From the NCBI RefSeq assembly GCF_900142785.1, contig NZ_FRCD01000009.1, positions 124,001 to 188,000 of the forward strand: a stretch of DNA of 64,000 bases. Reading direction: 5' to 3'. Below the pieces are notes generated by a model. That model was given only the letters and a program-made list of their open reading frames with translations. It made no database searches and was not told where the DNA came from. A program made the position numbers and the translations under genes. Each line of letters starts with the position of its first letter. Within the stretch, counting starts at the first letter, position 1. Below, one piece after another: positions 1 through 8,749 of the stretch. The DNA is from Chryseobacterium carnipullorum (GTDB lineage Bacteria; Bacteroidota; Bacteroidia; Flavobacteriales; Weeksellaceae).

Positions 1-2297
1 CTCGGATCGTTGTTCATATTGATGGAAAGCACCTGAGATTTTTCTTTATCCGTGAGGCCAAGCATCGCCTGGATGTCATCGAATTTGTTCATATACTTTC
101 GCTGATCCAAAAGGATCTTACAGTCTGAATTATTTATGATGCTTTCTTTGACGATCGGTGACTGGATGATGTCATCCACTTCCTGCGTCACGACAATGGC
201 TTCACCGAAGAATTTCCTGACCGTCTTGAACAGATATTTGATATACTCTGCCATCCCCTCTTTGGCAATTGCTTTCCAAGCTTCTTCGATCAGGATGAGT
301 TTTCTGATGCCCTTGAGCCTTCGCATCTTATTGATGAAAACCTCCATAATGATAATGGTCACGATCGGGAACAGGATCTTGTGGTCTTTGATCGCATCGA
401 TCTCAAACACGATGAAACGTTTCGACAAGAGATCAAGTTGCTTTTCTGAATTCAACAGGTAATCGTATTCACCACCTTTGTAATAAGGCTCCAGCACATT
501 GAGAAAGTTGGCAATGTCAAAGTCCTTTTCCCGGACCTTCTTCAGTTCCAGAACTTTCTGGTAGTCATCTTTTACATAGTCATAGAATCCGTTGAAAGAC
601 GGAAATTGAGCACTGCGTTTGATCTGTTCAATATAACCGCTTACCGCATTGGACAGTGCTACTTCTTCCGAACGGGTTGGTGGTTCATCATCCCTTTTCC
701 ATAAGGTAAGAATCAGGGTTTTGATACTTTCCCGTTTTTCAATGTCAAAGACACCGTCATCGGTATAGAATGGATTAAAAGCGATCGGATTATCTTCGGT
801 ATAGGTAAAATACACACCGTCCTCCCCTTTCGTCTTGCCCTTTATCAGTTCGCACAATCCTTGGTAAGAATTTCCTGTATCCACCAGCAATACGTGAGCA
901 CCCTGTTCATAATACTGCCTGACCATATGGTTGGTGAAAAAAGATTTACCACTTCCGGACGGTCCCAAAATAAATTTGTTCCTATTGGTGATGATCCCCT
1001 GTTTCATTGGGAGATCGGAGATATCCAGATGAATGGGTTTTCCGGTCAGCCGGTCGGCCATCTTGATCCCGAACGGTGAGGGTGAATCCTGATAATTGGT
1101 TTCCTCCGTGAAGAAACACAAGGCCGGTTCGATGAAGGTGTAAAAGCTTTCCTCACTTGGAAAGTCACCCGCATTCCCGGGAATCCCTGCCCAATATAGG
1201 GTTGCCGTATCCGTGGTATTGTGGCGTGGCTTGCATTCCATTAAGGCTAAGGCACTGCCGGTATCATTCTTTAGCTGTTTCAATTCTGAAGTATTATCAG
1301 ACCATGACATCACATTGAAATGAGCACGGATGGATTGCAGACCGTAAGAATGGGCTTCATTCAAATACTTTTCAATCCATTCCTTGTTGATCTGATTGGC
1401 TCTGCTGTACCTTGCCAATGAATGCATGTTTCGCGCGGACTTTTCGAATTTACTCAGGTTCTCATCGCTGTTATCAATGAACAGATATTGGTTGTAAATA
1501 TGATTGCAGCTCAACAGCAGTCCTACAGGAGAAGCAAACGAAAGCAGACAGTCACTTCTGTCGGTGCTTAGTTTTTCATATCGGCTGTGTGATGAAACTG
1601 TGCCGGGAAGATCATCGGTATCGGATAATGTATGCATACTGATCCGATTGTTACCAATCCGCATTTCTTCCGATCCTAGCTTGATATCCTGCAAAGAGGG
1701 ATTCGGTTCTCTTGATAAGGTCAGGTACTGTTCTAATATTCCGGATTGGTCGTCGGTTCCTGAGATCTCATCTTCGGTCATCCGTTCCAGATGGACATAG
1801 CCGCTGTCATTCATAATTCTTTCAAACTGGTCGACAGCTTCCATAAAGCGACTGATAACCTCTCGGTCTTTGATCTCTTTTGGGATCAGTTTGCCCTTGC
1901 ACAGCGAGGAAAAGTTGCTCTGCATCCGCATTCTTTCCCTACTGGTTTTCGTAATGAACAGATAGCAGTAATGGTTTAAGAATGGTCTCTCATTGAAATG
2001 TCTTTCAAAAGATTTTGACAGAAAACTCTGGTCTTCTTTAGGCAAATCAGGATTGTAGTTTTCTTTGATAAACCAGTCTTGCTTATGCACAACCGTAAAA
2101 TCAGGCAGGGTCTTGATAGCTTTGAACCAGGCTGAATGCATCGCTTCATACTCAGCGGAGGCCACTGTGAATAGTTCTGGAAGTCTGACCTTGAAGCAAA
2201 CCGTGACATCCGCATCTTTGGAAATAATACAGTCGTTCTCAATCGCAAGCAGTGGAAATTTACTCTCCAGCGTTGCGGCTTTGGAGGTATTTCTCAT
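1..2297 (-). CDS. traG: TraG-type conjugation ATPase (VirB4 family), 3' end outside window
   Basis: This is the energy-supplying ATPase of the Bacteroidota conjugation machine, related to VirB4 and acting at the inner membrane. The minus strand is open from the ATG at 2297 to the left edge, giving about 765 codons with no stop, so the C-terminus lies outside the window. A Walker A motif GPSGSGKS falls at residues 445-452 and a Walker B segment ending in two glutamates (LILIEE) at about residues 667-672. The start codon overlaps the TGA of the preceding gene (ATGA), which indicates translational coupling within the tra operon. Family proteins are typically a little over 800 residues, so most of the protein is present. 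The identification is secure from the motifs plus the traE-traF-traG order. Confidence 0.93.
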   Translation of the reverse strand, partial: MRNTSKAATLESKFPLLAIENDCIISKDADVTVCFKVRLPELFTVASAEYEAMHSAWFKAIKTLPDFTVVHKQDWFIKENYNPDLPKEDQSFLSKSFERHFNERPFLNHYCYLFITKTSRERMRMQSNFSSLCKGKLIPKEIKDREVISRFMEAVDQFERIMNDSGYVHLERMTEDEISGTDDQSGILEQYLTLSREPNPSLQDIKLGSEEMRIGNNRISMHTLSDTDDLPGTVSSHSRYEKLSTDRSDCLLSFASPVGLLLSCNHIYNQYLFIDNSDENLSKFEKSARNMHSLARYSRANQINKEWIEKYLNEAHSYGLQSIRAHFNVMSWSDNTSELKQLKNDTGSALALMECKPRHNTTDTATLYWAGIPGNAGDFPSEESFYTFIEPALCFFTEETNYQDSPSPFGIKMADRLTGKPIHLDISDLPMKQGIITNRNKFILGPSGSGKSFFTNHMVRQYYEQGAHVLLVDTGNSYQGLCELIKGKTKGEDGVYFTYTEDNPIAFNPFYTDDGVFDIEKRESIKTLILTLWKRDDEPPTRSEEVALSNAVSGYIEQIKRSAQFPSFNGFYDYVKDDYQKVLELKKVREKDFDIANFLNVLEPYYKGGEYDYLLNSEKQLDLLSKRFIVFEIDAIKDHKILFPIVTIIIMEVFINKMRRLKGIRKLILIEEAWKAIAKEGMAEYIKYLFKTVRKFFGEAIVVTQEVDDIIQSPIVKESIINNSDCKILLDQRKYMNKFDDIQAMLGLTDKEKSQVLSINMNNDP

Positions 2298-2626
2298 ACG
2301 GATGCTTTTTGACGGTTAGTTTTTATGTAGCGGTATATGCACTTTCTACTGATGATGTATCTGGGATGCTTCTTTTGAGCACCTAATTTCATCAGGCCGT
2401 GTTCTCCATATTTTCCGTTCAGTGAGAAGGTCTGCCAGATCAGGATTCCACTGCTGGCTCCGCCAAGCGTGAGGCAGAGATAGGTATTGACACCGGCCAT
2501 GTACATGACCATCACGAATACGAGTATCCCCAACAATCCCCCTGCAAAAATGAACAGATATTGTGCTTTTAACCCTTTGAACTCAACCGTCCTTCCGATG
2601 CCTTTGTTGATATGATAGGTATTCAT
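2294..2626 (-). CDS. traF: TraF-type conjugative transposon protein (DUF4133)
   Basis: A 110-residue membrane protein of the DUF4133 family, always found beside TraE and TraG in Bacteroides-type conjugative transposons and presumed to belong to the inner-membrane part of the mating channel. The ATG at 2626 (MNTYHINKGIGR) was chosen because family members begin this way; a longer reading from an upstream non-ATG codon overlaps traE and lacks family resemblance. Two adjacent hydrophobic helices lie at roughly residues 25-70. The stop codon overlaps the traG start by four bases. Its exact biochemical role is not known. Confidence 0.88.
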   Translation of the reverse strand: MNTYHINKGIGRTVEFKGLKAQYLFIFAGGLLGILVFVMVMYMAGVNTYLCLTLGGASSGILIWQTFSLNGKYGEHGLMKLGAQKKHPRYIISRKCIYRYIKTNRQKASV

Positions 2627-2637
2627 AATCAAAAATT

Positions 2638-2943
2638 TTAAAGGAAAAATGAACGAAGGATCGTTGCTGCCACGATCAGGAATATACACGCGCCAAACCA
2701 GCTGGCAGCGGTCTTGCTGGTGTCGGGATCGCCGCTGCTGAACTTGTTGTAGACCTTAACACCGCCTATCAGTCCGACAACCGCCCCTATGGCATAGATC
2801 AACTGGGTAGCCGGTTCAAAATAGGAGGTCACCATTTGCGTGGCCTCGTTGATTCCTGCGGTACCATTGCCTTGGGCAAAGGCACCTGTTACTGCTAAAA
2901 AGCTTAGACCTAATAGCAGTAGTTTTTTTCTTTGTTTTTTCAT
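2638..2943 (-). CDS. traE: TraE-type conjugative transposon protein (DUF4134)
   Basis: A 101-residue protein of the DUF4134 family, a VirB2/pilin-sized component of the Bacteroidota transfer apparatus. It has a clear N-terminal export signal (KKQRKK followed by a hydrophobic run and an AFAQ cleavage-type end), then two hydrophobic segments, at about residues 43-62 and at the C-terminus. It is the first gene of the traE-traF-traG run. A CCGCA-ctt-TGCGG hairpin lies in its leader, about 30-45 bp upstream of the start. The pilin-like role is an inference from size, topology and gene order. Confidence 0.9.
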   Translation of the reverse strand: MKKQRKKLLLLGLSFLAVTGAFAQGNGTAGINEATQMVTSYFEPATQLIYAIGAVVGLIGGVKVYNKFSSGDPDTSKTAASWFGACIFLIVAATILRSFFL

Positions 2944-3440
2944 AATTGAAACACATCAATTTGTTATGGTGTGCCGCACTTTGCGGAACTATGGGACAAA
3001 GATGTCAGGGTCTTAGAATCATTTTAGGAGAATGGCAGTATGGGGAATTCTTTGGCTTTTAACTAACAATGAACGTTAGTTAAATAAGACAGTCTAAAGC
3101 CAAAGTCTTGTCGCAATTGATCAAAACCGATAAGGCAGAGATCGAAGGTTTTTTCGGATAAAATCTTTGAAGAATGAAGCAATTTTATGAAACCTTTAAG
3201 GAGGGTTCCAAAAGTCTCAACATTGTTGAGAGAAACCAACACGAACATCGCCAATACCATTAAGTACAGCTATGTCTTTGATTTTTTGTTATGTGTTCAA
3301 AATACTTTCGTAATTGCTTTACAGAAATGAATTAATAATATCTTTTGAATAGGCTATGTAATATTAGAACCTTTCCAATTGTCATACTAAAAACATCTTT
3401 GAATTTATAAAAATAGATGACCAAAGAACTACCATCGATT
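2944..3440. other. Non-coding stretch upstream of traE
   Basis: About 500 bases separate traE from the divergent lipoprotein gene. The stretch holds a short hairpin in the traE leader (2974-2986) and the perfect inverted repeat at 3058-3084. A 65-codon minus-strand ORF inside it has no recognisable content and was not accepted. Confidence 0.5.
3058..3084. promoter_or_regulatory. Perfect 10-bp inverted repeat upstream of traE, candidate operator
   Basis: TTTAACTAAC at 3058-3067 and GTTAGTTAAA at 3075-3084 form a perfect inverted repeat with a 7-base spacer. The right half and part of the spacer (TGAACGTTAGTTAAA) recur with one change as TGAACATTAGTTAAA overlapping the start of the ParA-like traA gene near 6366-6380. 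The same half-site beside both tra transcription units suggests a shared regulator. This is inferred from sequence only. Confidence 0.5.
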
Positions 3441-4448
3441 ATGAAGAAAATATTTTTGTTAACAATTAGCGTACTGCTCTTTAGCTGCATTGCACGCAAA
3501 AAGGACACATCCGATTTTGATTTCAGAAGGATTGAGAAAGTTGCGGATAGCATAAAAATTCAGAATATTACAGTCCATAACCTGTTTAAATCCCAGATCT
3601 TGGCACATAGATCTAAGGATTTTGATTCAACAATGATCGTTAGCAAAGTTTATCTGCCCCATAGGAAACTTTGGGACAGCTGCTATGGTGCTATCTTTGG
3701 AGAGGATAACGGAAAGATGTTTAACAATGAAAAGGGTATGATGGATTGGAATAGAACGCTTCTCGAAAAAGAAAAATCATTAATAGTAGAACGAACCAAC
3801 TTATTGTTAAAATTAAACATAGACAAGTTGCTTAAAACTAATCTTAAGAAATTTAATCGGCTTGTTCCTGAAAGTCCGACAGCCAAGATGAGTATTGTTT
3901 TAACTCCTTTCGACGGAATCGGTTTCGGGGGATGTAATTTCGAACAGTTTGCGCTGGAACTCAATAATAAATCTTTGGATATTGATCACACCTTAAACAA
4001 GGGGCTGCCTCATGAATTAAATCATTTGGTGTATGAAAAATATAGAAATAAGCGTTCAGATAAAGACACGGCCCTTAGCCAAACTATTGATGAGGGATTC
4101 GCTTGTTATTTCACCTATATCTTTTTTGATAGAAAAATCACTCCATACGAGGCAGTGGAAAACATGTCGAAAGCAGAATGGGAATGGTTTATGAAACACG
4201 AAAAAGAGATCTACACAAAAAATAGATCGTATTTTTCAGATAAGTCCGGAGATAATCCCCTACTAAGAAACGATAAACTAAAAATTTTTCCTGATGCTCC
4301 AAAATCTTTATACTATTGGCTGGGTTTTAGGATCATTTCTAAATATGTTGAAAAATATGGTGCTGACTCCTGGAAGGATATTTATAAGCTGACACCTGAG
4401 GAAGTTCTTGCCAAGAGTGAATATGAGAGTTATATTGAGAATCTGTAA
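3441..4448 (+). CDS. Lipoprotein with HExxH metalloprotease signature (DUF2268-like)
   Basis: A predicted exported lipoprotein of 335 residues. The start at 3441 is preferred over the in-frame ATG at 3417 because it begins a typical lipoprotein signal, MKKIFLLTISVLLFSC, with the lipobox cysteine at residue 16. An HELNH zinc-binding motif is encoded at 4011-4025 (about residues 191-195), followed some 28 residues later by a DEGFA segment that could supply the third glutamate ligand, as in gluzincin proteases of the DUF2268 type. It lies in reverse orientation between traD and traE and splits an arrangement that is normally continuous, so it looks like cargo. The substrate is unknown; protease activity is inferred from the motif. 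Confidence 0.7.
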   Translation: MKKIFLLTISVLLFSCIARKKDTSDFDFRRIEKVADSIKIQNITVHNLFKSQILAHRSKDFDSTMIVSKVYLPHRKLWDSCYGAIFGEDNGKMFNNEKGMMDWNRTLLEKEKSLIVERTNLLLKLNIDKLLKTNLKKFNRLVPESPTAKMSIVLTPFDGIGFGGCNFEQFALELNNKSLDIDHTLNKGLPHELNHLVYEKYRNKRSDKDTALSQTIDEGFACYFTYIFFDRKITPYEAVENMSKAEWEWFMKHEKEIYTKNRSYFSDKSGDNPLLRNDKLKIFPDAPKSLYYWLGFRIISKYVEKYGADSWKDIYKLTPEEVLAKSEYESYIENL

Positions 4449-4548
4449 CGATAAATGATACTATTGGTAATTAAGACAGGAATTATGCACAAGATTTATC
4501 GTTAGAAGCTTTTCTATGGTAATATTACAAAATGAAAAAGGAGTCTGA

Positions 4549-5172
4549 TTAAACAAACTCCCCAATATCGAAACCTTCTGCATTATCTTTACGCTTAAAA
4601 GAAATTTCCTCATCTTCATCTGAAATACTCTGGCTCAGCAAAACTGCAATTCGCTTTGAAGCGCCATCCAACGAATTTTCTAAAAGATCAAAAAGCTCGG
4701 TTCCCTGAATTTTTTGAATAATGGTAACTGCTTGTTGTTCTAAGTCAGGCTCCAGCACATCTTGCTGAAGCAGCTGTCCCGCAGTACTCAATTCCTGAAA
4801 GGTAACCCCTGTAGCAAACCCGCTTTCTATTTTAGAATCATCCTGGTACTGCCAGTCTTCTTCCTCGTATTCCCAATCATTATTTTTGACTAGTATCTCG
4901 TCAAGTTCTTTCTTTGAAGCCGTATTTTCAAATACCTCCTCCTTGGTTTCTGAATCAAAATTATCTGCTGTAGGCGAGATAGAGTCGCCTTGGCGTTCAT
5001 CGATATCAAATGGCATTGGTTTTCTCTCTTCTATCTTTGTTTTTCCCATAATAGAGGGCACAGTTAGGTGAGCTTCGGCACTTTTTTCCTTTGGATGCTG
5101 ATTTGTAAATTTCTTATCCCACAGTAGTAAGATAATAATCAGTAATAGCCCTATGATGATAAATTGTTCCAT
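4549..5172 (-). CDS. TraD-like conjugative transposon protein
   Basis: A 207-residue protein with a single N-terminal membrane segment (residues 3-18) followed by a long, acidic, low-complexity cytoplasmic part rich in Glu and Asp. It follows the ParA and DUF3408 genes directly, the position in which Bacteroidota ICEs carry the poorly conserved TraD. No catalytic motif is visible. The name rests on position and topology more than on sequence; the function in transfer is unknown. Spacing to the DUF3408 gene is 11 bases, consistent with one operon. Confidence 0.65.
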   Translation of the reverse strand: MEQFIIIGLLLIIILLLWDKKFTNQHPKEKSAEAHLTVPSIMGKTKIEERKPMPFDIDERQGDSISPTADNFDSETKEEVFENTASKKELDEILVKNNDWEYEEEDWQYQDDSKIESGFATGVTFQELSTAGQLLQQDVLEPDLEQQAVTIIQKIQGTELFDLLENSLDGASKRIAVLLSQSISDEDEEISFKRKDNAEGFDIGEFV

Positions 5173-5183
5173 AAGATGATAGA

Positions 5184-5576
5184 TTAAAAGATTGGACGGT
5201 ATTTATTATTGAAATCATCGGTGATCTCTTTTTCAAAAGTTTCGAAGTGATGCGCTAATACATTGTCGAGATATGCGTACAGAGGGATCTGGTCGTCGGC
5301 AATGATCTGGATGATTCGGGAAAGTCGCTCATGATATTCAGGACGGATGTAGATACTCTTATCACCACGCTTGGTCATCGTGTGATGGGTCAAAAACTGC
5401 TCAGCGTAAGTGTTTCCAATGCTTTTTTTGCTTTTTATTTTTTGTTTGACCTCCTGTTTTTCCTGTCGGGACTGCGGCTCCTGGTTCGGAGACTCATTCT
5501 TTGTGCTGCCCGCCATAATGGACATCAGATATTGTTCGTCGATGCTTTTGTCTTCCTTATTATTTTTACTTTCCAT
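5184..5576 (-). CDS. DUF3408 protein (TraB/TraC-like) of the tra operon
   Basis: A 130-residue protein with a lysine- and glutamate-rich N-terminus and a C-terminal DUF3408 domain recognisable from residues like SIYIRPEYHERLSRIIQII and the following YLDNVLAHHFE segment, a ribbon-helix-helix-like fold. The ATG at 5576, with an AAGGG ribosome-binding sequence just before it, was taken as the start; an upstream TTG would add six residues. It sits between the ParA-like and TraD-like genes with almost no spacing. It probably partners the ParA-like ATPase in DNA positioning or relaxosome docking, but this is an inference. Confidence 0.82.
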   Translation of the reverse strand: MESKNNKEDKSIDEQYLMSIMAGSTKNESPNQEPQSRQEKQEVKQKIKSKKSIGNTYAEQFLTHHTMTKRGDKSIYIRPEYHERLSRIIQIIADDQIPLYAYLDNVLAHHFETFEKEITDDFNNKYRPIF

Positions 5577-5580
5577 ACCC

Positions 5581-6372
5581 TTATAATTTGACAATATTTA
5601 AAAACTCCTCCATAAACTGATCGAGCCGGCATAATGACATTAGTTTAGGGTCTGCCGGCAGTAATGTCGAGCGGAAAACGGTTTTTGCGACCGTCTCACC
5701 TTCTTTACGAAATCTCTTGCTGTCTGTGATAGAGGTTTTCATCAGTTGAAGCCCAAGATCTTTGATCACTTTCTCATAGTTTTCATACAAAAGTGTTCGC
5801 TCCCTGCCATCGACCTGATTCCAGAAAAGATGGATGCTTTTGATCTCGGTATGCTTTTTCTTCATCAGGACATTGGTCAGAACATCCGTGAAACTCAGGG
5901 TGCTTTCAAGAACAACCCGGTCTGCCGTGATAGGGGAAAAAATATGATGGACATTGGCGAGCGTACTTAAAATGCCAGCCGTATTGACTGTTCCGGGCAG
6001 ATCCAGAAAAATAACGTCTGGTGATAGTGCTGAATTAGCAACATATCCTTCAAGCTCTTCCAAAACCGTATCGGTCTTGCTCTGGAAAACAGGATAGGCT
6101 TTTTTATTGATACTGGTAAACTGCTTGTGAGCGATTTTTTTTAGCACCTCATTTTGCATCACTGTTTTAAGATCCCTTTCTCTCATCTGTACCAAACTGT
6201 ACTGCGGGAAATCACAGTCGAACACTGCGACTTGATACCCTAAGCGGTAATGAAGAATACTGGCTAAAAGTGCTGTGAAAGTACTTTTGCCTACCCCTCC
6301 CTTTTGAGTAGAAAAGGCAATAATTATTGGTTGTTGTTTTGTTTCCATTTTTTTGATTTTATAGTTGAACAT
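5581..6372 (-). CDS. traA: ParA-type ATPase of the conjugation region (TraA)
   Basis: A ParA/MinD-superfamily ATPase of 263 residues (255 if translation starts at the second ATG, 6348). The deviant Walker A KGGVGKST is in the N-terminal region, followed by the FDCDFPQYS and IFLDLPGTV segments expected of this family. It is the first gene of the traA-DUF3408-traD unit, with the next gene starting 5 bases after it. The ATG at 6372 overlaps the repeated TTTAACTAAYGTTCA half-site, so start choice affects whether that site is coding. Family members position DNA or protein cargo using ATP; here the likely role is in ICE transfer or maintenance. Confidence 0.88.
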   Translation of the reverse strand: MFNYKIKKMETKQQPIIIAFSTQKGGVGKSTFTALLASILHYRLGYQVAVFDCDFPQYSLVQMRERDLKTVMQNEVLKKIAHKQFTSINKKAYPVFQSKTDTVLEELEGYVANSALSPDVIFLDLPGTVNTAGILSTLANVHHIFSPITADRVVLESTLSFTDVLTNVLMKKKHTEIKSIHLFWNQVDGRERTLLYENYEKVIKDLGLQLMKTSITDSKRFRKEGETVAKTVFRSTLLPADPKLMSLCRLDQFMEEFLNIVKL

Positions 6373-7007
6373 TAGTTAAAGGTAATTGTAGAATGACTTA
6401 TGGCGAGAAGGATTGCGCTACTTCCAGCTTTCCTTAAATCTTGCACAACTGAAAGCATATCTGACTTCAGGAATTGGGGTAATCTTTCAATCAGTCAGTT
6501 GGTCTTTCTTGAATAGACCCCATTCTTCCGTCAGGTTGTAATTCCTGACTGATCTCTGTCCTTTGGAAATTCCGTATAACCGGAAAGCTTGAATTCCTGA
6601 ATGCTGGAATGCTAGCTATCTAGATCTCAAACGATTTTGCCATACATCAGTCCTGCTGACATTCTTGCACAAATAAATAACATCCGGCTGCACTCAGCTT
6701 CTGAGTGGTTGTCTTTGTCTTGCAATGGTTTTGTTTGGCTTTATGAACATCAGAGAATCTGTGCATCATTGTGTTTTACTTTGTCAAAGGGTGATTGAAT
6801 GGATTAATACTGTAAATCTTTTCAAATAGGAAGAGCCTGCAATGCTGGATTGAATCTATTGTATTGTAGGTTAATCCTTTCACCCGAAAGGGGCAAGTTG
6901 TGTTTTGAGCATCTCGAAACGTTTTCGGATGCTCAAAACAACTTGCCCTGCCGGGAGCTGAAAAACAATCTCCGAAGTCGATGTTTTAATAATTAATTAG
7001 ATAGATT
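6373..7007. other. Intergenic region between traA and mobA
   Basis: A 635-base non-coding stretch between divergent transfer units. Its right-hand part contains the two hairpins described as the candidate oriT. The remaining 450 bases show no convincing ORF; several short partly repeated strings (for example CTGGAATGCTAG and GCAATGCTGGA) occur without clear architecture. Confidence 0.5.
6876..6948 (+). other. oriT: Candidate origin of transfer (oriT): two adjacent hairpins before mobA
   Basis: CCTTTC-ACCC-GAAAGG at 6876-6891 is directly followed by a very strong stem-loop at 6891-6948. Its arms GGGCAAGTTG(TG)TTTTGAGCATC and GATGCTCAAAACAACTTGCCC pair with only small bulges, and an inner CGAAA/TTTCG stem closes it. 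It ends 60 bases before mobA. Bacteroidota mobilisation regions carry oriT, with inverted repeats, immediately upstream of the mob genes. There is no T-run after the stem, so it is not a simple terminator. The nick position cannot be read from sequence. Confidence 0.6.
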
Positions 7008-7445
7008 ATGAAGGATCATAATGGTAAACCACAGAAAAAAACAGGACGCCGTCCGAAGGCTGATCCTGCCAAGATTCGATATACGATCTCATTTAATGAG
7101 GTGGAACATACCCGCTTTCTTGAACTTTTTGATAAGTCGGGAATGAAAGTGAAGGCTCATTTTATAACAGCTTGCATATTTGAAAAGACGATCAAGACCG
7201 TGAAGGTGGACAAAGGAACAACCGATTTCTATATGCGGTTGACCTCATTTCACAGCCAGTTTCGGGCTGTCGGAGTGAACTATAATCAGATGGTAAAACT
7301 GTTGTACACTAATTTTTCTGAGAAAAAAGCATCGGCTATCCTTTATAAATTGGAAAAACAGACTTTAGAAATGGTGGAGATTTTCAAAAAAGTGATGCAG
7401 TTGATAGAAGAATTTGATCATAAGCATTTGAAAAATCCAGAATAA
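7008..7445 (+). CDS. mobA: MobA relaxosome accessory protein
   Basis: A 145-residue basic protein whose N-terminus (KKTGRRPKADPAKIRYTISFNEVEH) and helix-rich remainder match the MobA/MobC-type ribbon-helix-helix accessory proteins that bind oriT and help the relaxase. It lies directly downstream of the candidate oriT and its stop codon is one base before the mobB start, so the two are almost certainly co-translated. No enzymatic motif is expected or seen. Confidence 0.86.
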   Translation: MKDHNGKPQKKTGRRPKADPAKIRYTISFNEVEHTRFLELFDKSGMKVKAHFITACIFEKTIKTVKVDKGTTDFYMRLTSFHSQFRAVGVNYNQMVKLLYTNFSEKKASAILYKLEKQTLEMVEIFKKVMQLIEEFDHKHLKNPE

Positions 7446-7446
7446 G

Positions 7447-8730
7447 ATGATCGCGAAAATTGGGAGAAGCAGTAATCTTTTTGGCACATTGTCCTATAAT
7501 AATTCAAAAATGAACCAGGATAAAGGAGAAATTCTGATGACCAACAAAATGATTGAAACAGCTGATGGAAAGTATTCTGTTGCTCAATTAGCGAGATCAT
7601 TTGCGCCTTATTTATTGGCAAACCGAAATACTGAAAAACATACCTTGCATATTTCCTTAAATCCTGATCCTAACGACAAGGTCTCTGATGAAAAATATAA
7701 AGAAATAGCTGAGAAGTATATGAATGAAATGGGTTATGGCGATCAGCCTTTTATCGTGTTCAAGCATACCGATATCGACCGCAGCCACATCCATATTGTT
7801 TCAGTTTGTGTTGATGAAGATGGAAAAAAGATATCCGATCAATTTGAAAAGATCCGATCAATGAAAGCCTGCCGGGAACTGGAAAAAAAATTCGGTCTGA
7901 TATCCGCAGTTGAGAAGAAGTCTCAGCAAAATCAAAAGATCTTTCGACCGATCGATTATAAATCTGGAGATATCAAAAGTCAAATTGCATCCGTCATACG
8001 ACATATACCCTCCTACTATCAATTTCAATCCTTTGGGGAATACAATGCGTTGCTATCTGTTTTCAATATTACTGCGGAGAAATTGGAGGGCGAATTACAA
8101 GGCCAAATAAAAAGAGGATTGCTTTATTTTCCTTTAGATGACCAAGGAAAAAAAGCAGGAAATCCTTTTAAAGCATCTTTGTTCGGGAAAAATGCAGGAA
8201 TCGATGCTCTCGAAAAACACTTCACTGCTTGTAAAAACAAAAGTAATGATCAACCGCTCAAACAAAATTTGAAAAGATCGATTATTGAAGCACATCATTC
8301 TTCGAAAGATGAGCAAGCATTTAAAAAGAAATTGAAAAAAGAGGGAATTGATACTGTTGTCCGTAAAAATGACAACGGCAGGATCTATGGAATAACTTTT
8401 ATCGATCATCATTCTAAAAGCGTTTGGAACGGGTCACGCTTAGGCAAAGAGTTTTCTGCTAACACCTTTAATGATTATTGGAACGATAACATCAAAGCCG
8501 ACCTTACAAAAGATGACCAGTCACCAAAAGCTTCACAGTCCAACAATAAGGAGAATTTGCCTGCTGAAGAAACGCATCATTTATTTGACTTCTTACATAC
8601 TGAAAAACACGGAGATAGCATATTTGAAGCATTAGGTGGTTTACTTCCAGAAACACAAGGCGAAGATTATGAAGAACAGGATTTTGCAAACCAATTGAAG
8701 AAAAAAAGAAAGAAAAACAGATCAAGGTGA
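7447..8730 (+). CDS. mobB: MobB relaxase/mobilisation nuclease
   Basis: A 427-residue relaxase that would nick oriT and attach to the 5' end of the transferred strand. The N-terminus MIAKIGRSSNLFGTLSYN carries the candidate catalytic tyrosine region, and the metal-binding HxH motif appears as SHIHIVS with histidines 114 and 116, preceded by KHTLHISLNP, the usual third histidine element. The C-terminal 200 residues are lysine-rich and not conserved. It is transcribed with mobA. Downstream the expected mobC is separated by an inverted GNAT gene. Confidence 0.92.
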   Translation: MIAKIGRSSNLFGTLSYNNSKMNQDKGEILMTNKMIETADGKYSVAQLARSFAPYLLANRNTEKHTLHISLNPDPNDKVSDEKYKEIAEKYMNEMGYGDQPFIVFKHTDIDRSHIHIVSVCVDEDGKKISDQFEKIRSMKACRELEKKFGLISAVEKKSQQNQKIFRPIDYKSGDIKSQIASVIRHIPSYYQFQSFGEYNALLSVFNITAEKLEGELQGQIKRGLLYFPLDDQGKKAGNPFKASLFGKNAGIDALEKHFTACKNKSNDQPLKQNLKRSIIEAHHSSKDEQAFKKKLKKEGIDTVVRKNDNGRIYGITFIDHHSKSVWNGSRLGKEFSANTFNDYWNDNIKADLTKDDQSPKASQSNNKENLPAEETHHLFDFLHTEKHGDSIFEALGGLLPETQGEDYEEQDFANQLKKKRKKNRSR

Positions 8731-8749
8731 GCGAATAATATGAGTATTT

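Noticed and set aside
3063-3260. Minus-strand 65-codon ORF between traE and the lipoprotein gene
   Set aside because: No recognisable content or plausible ribosome-binding site, and the region contains a regulatory inverted repeat; most likely chance.
6891-6948. Simple terminator for traffic toward mobA
   Set aside because: The stem is unusually long, lies upstream of and not after a gene, and has no T-run on either side; oriT fits better.
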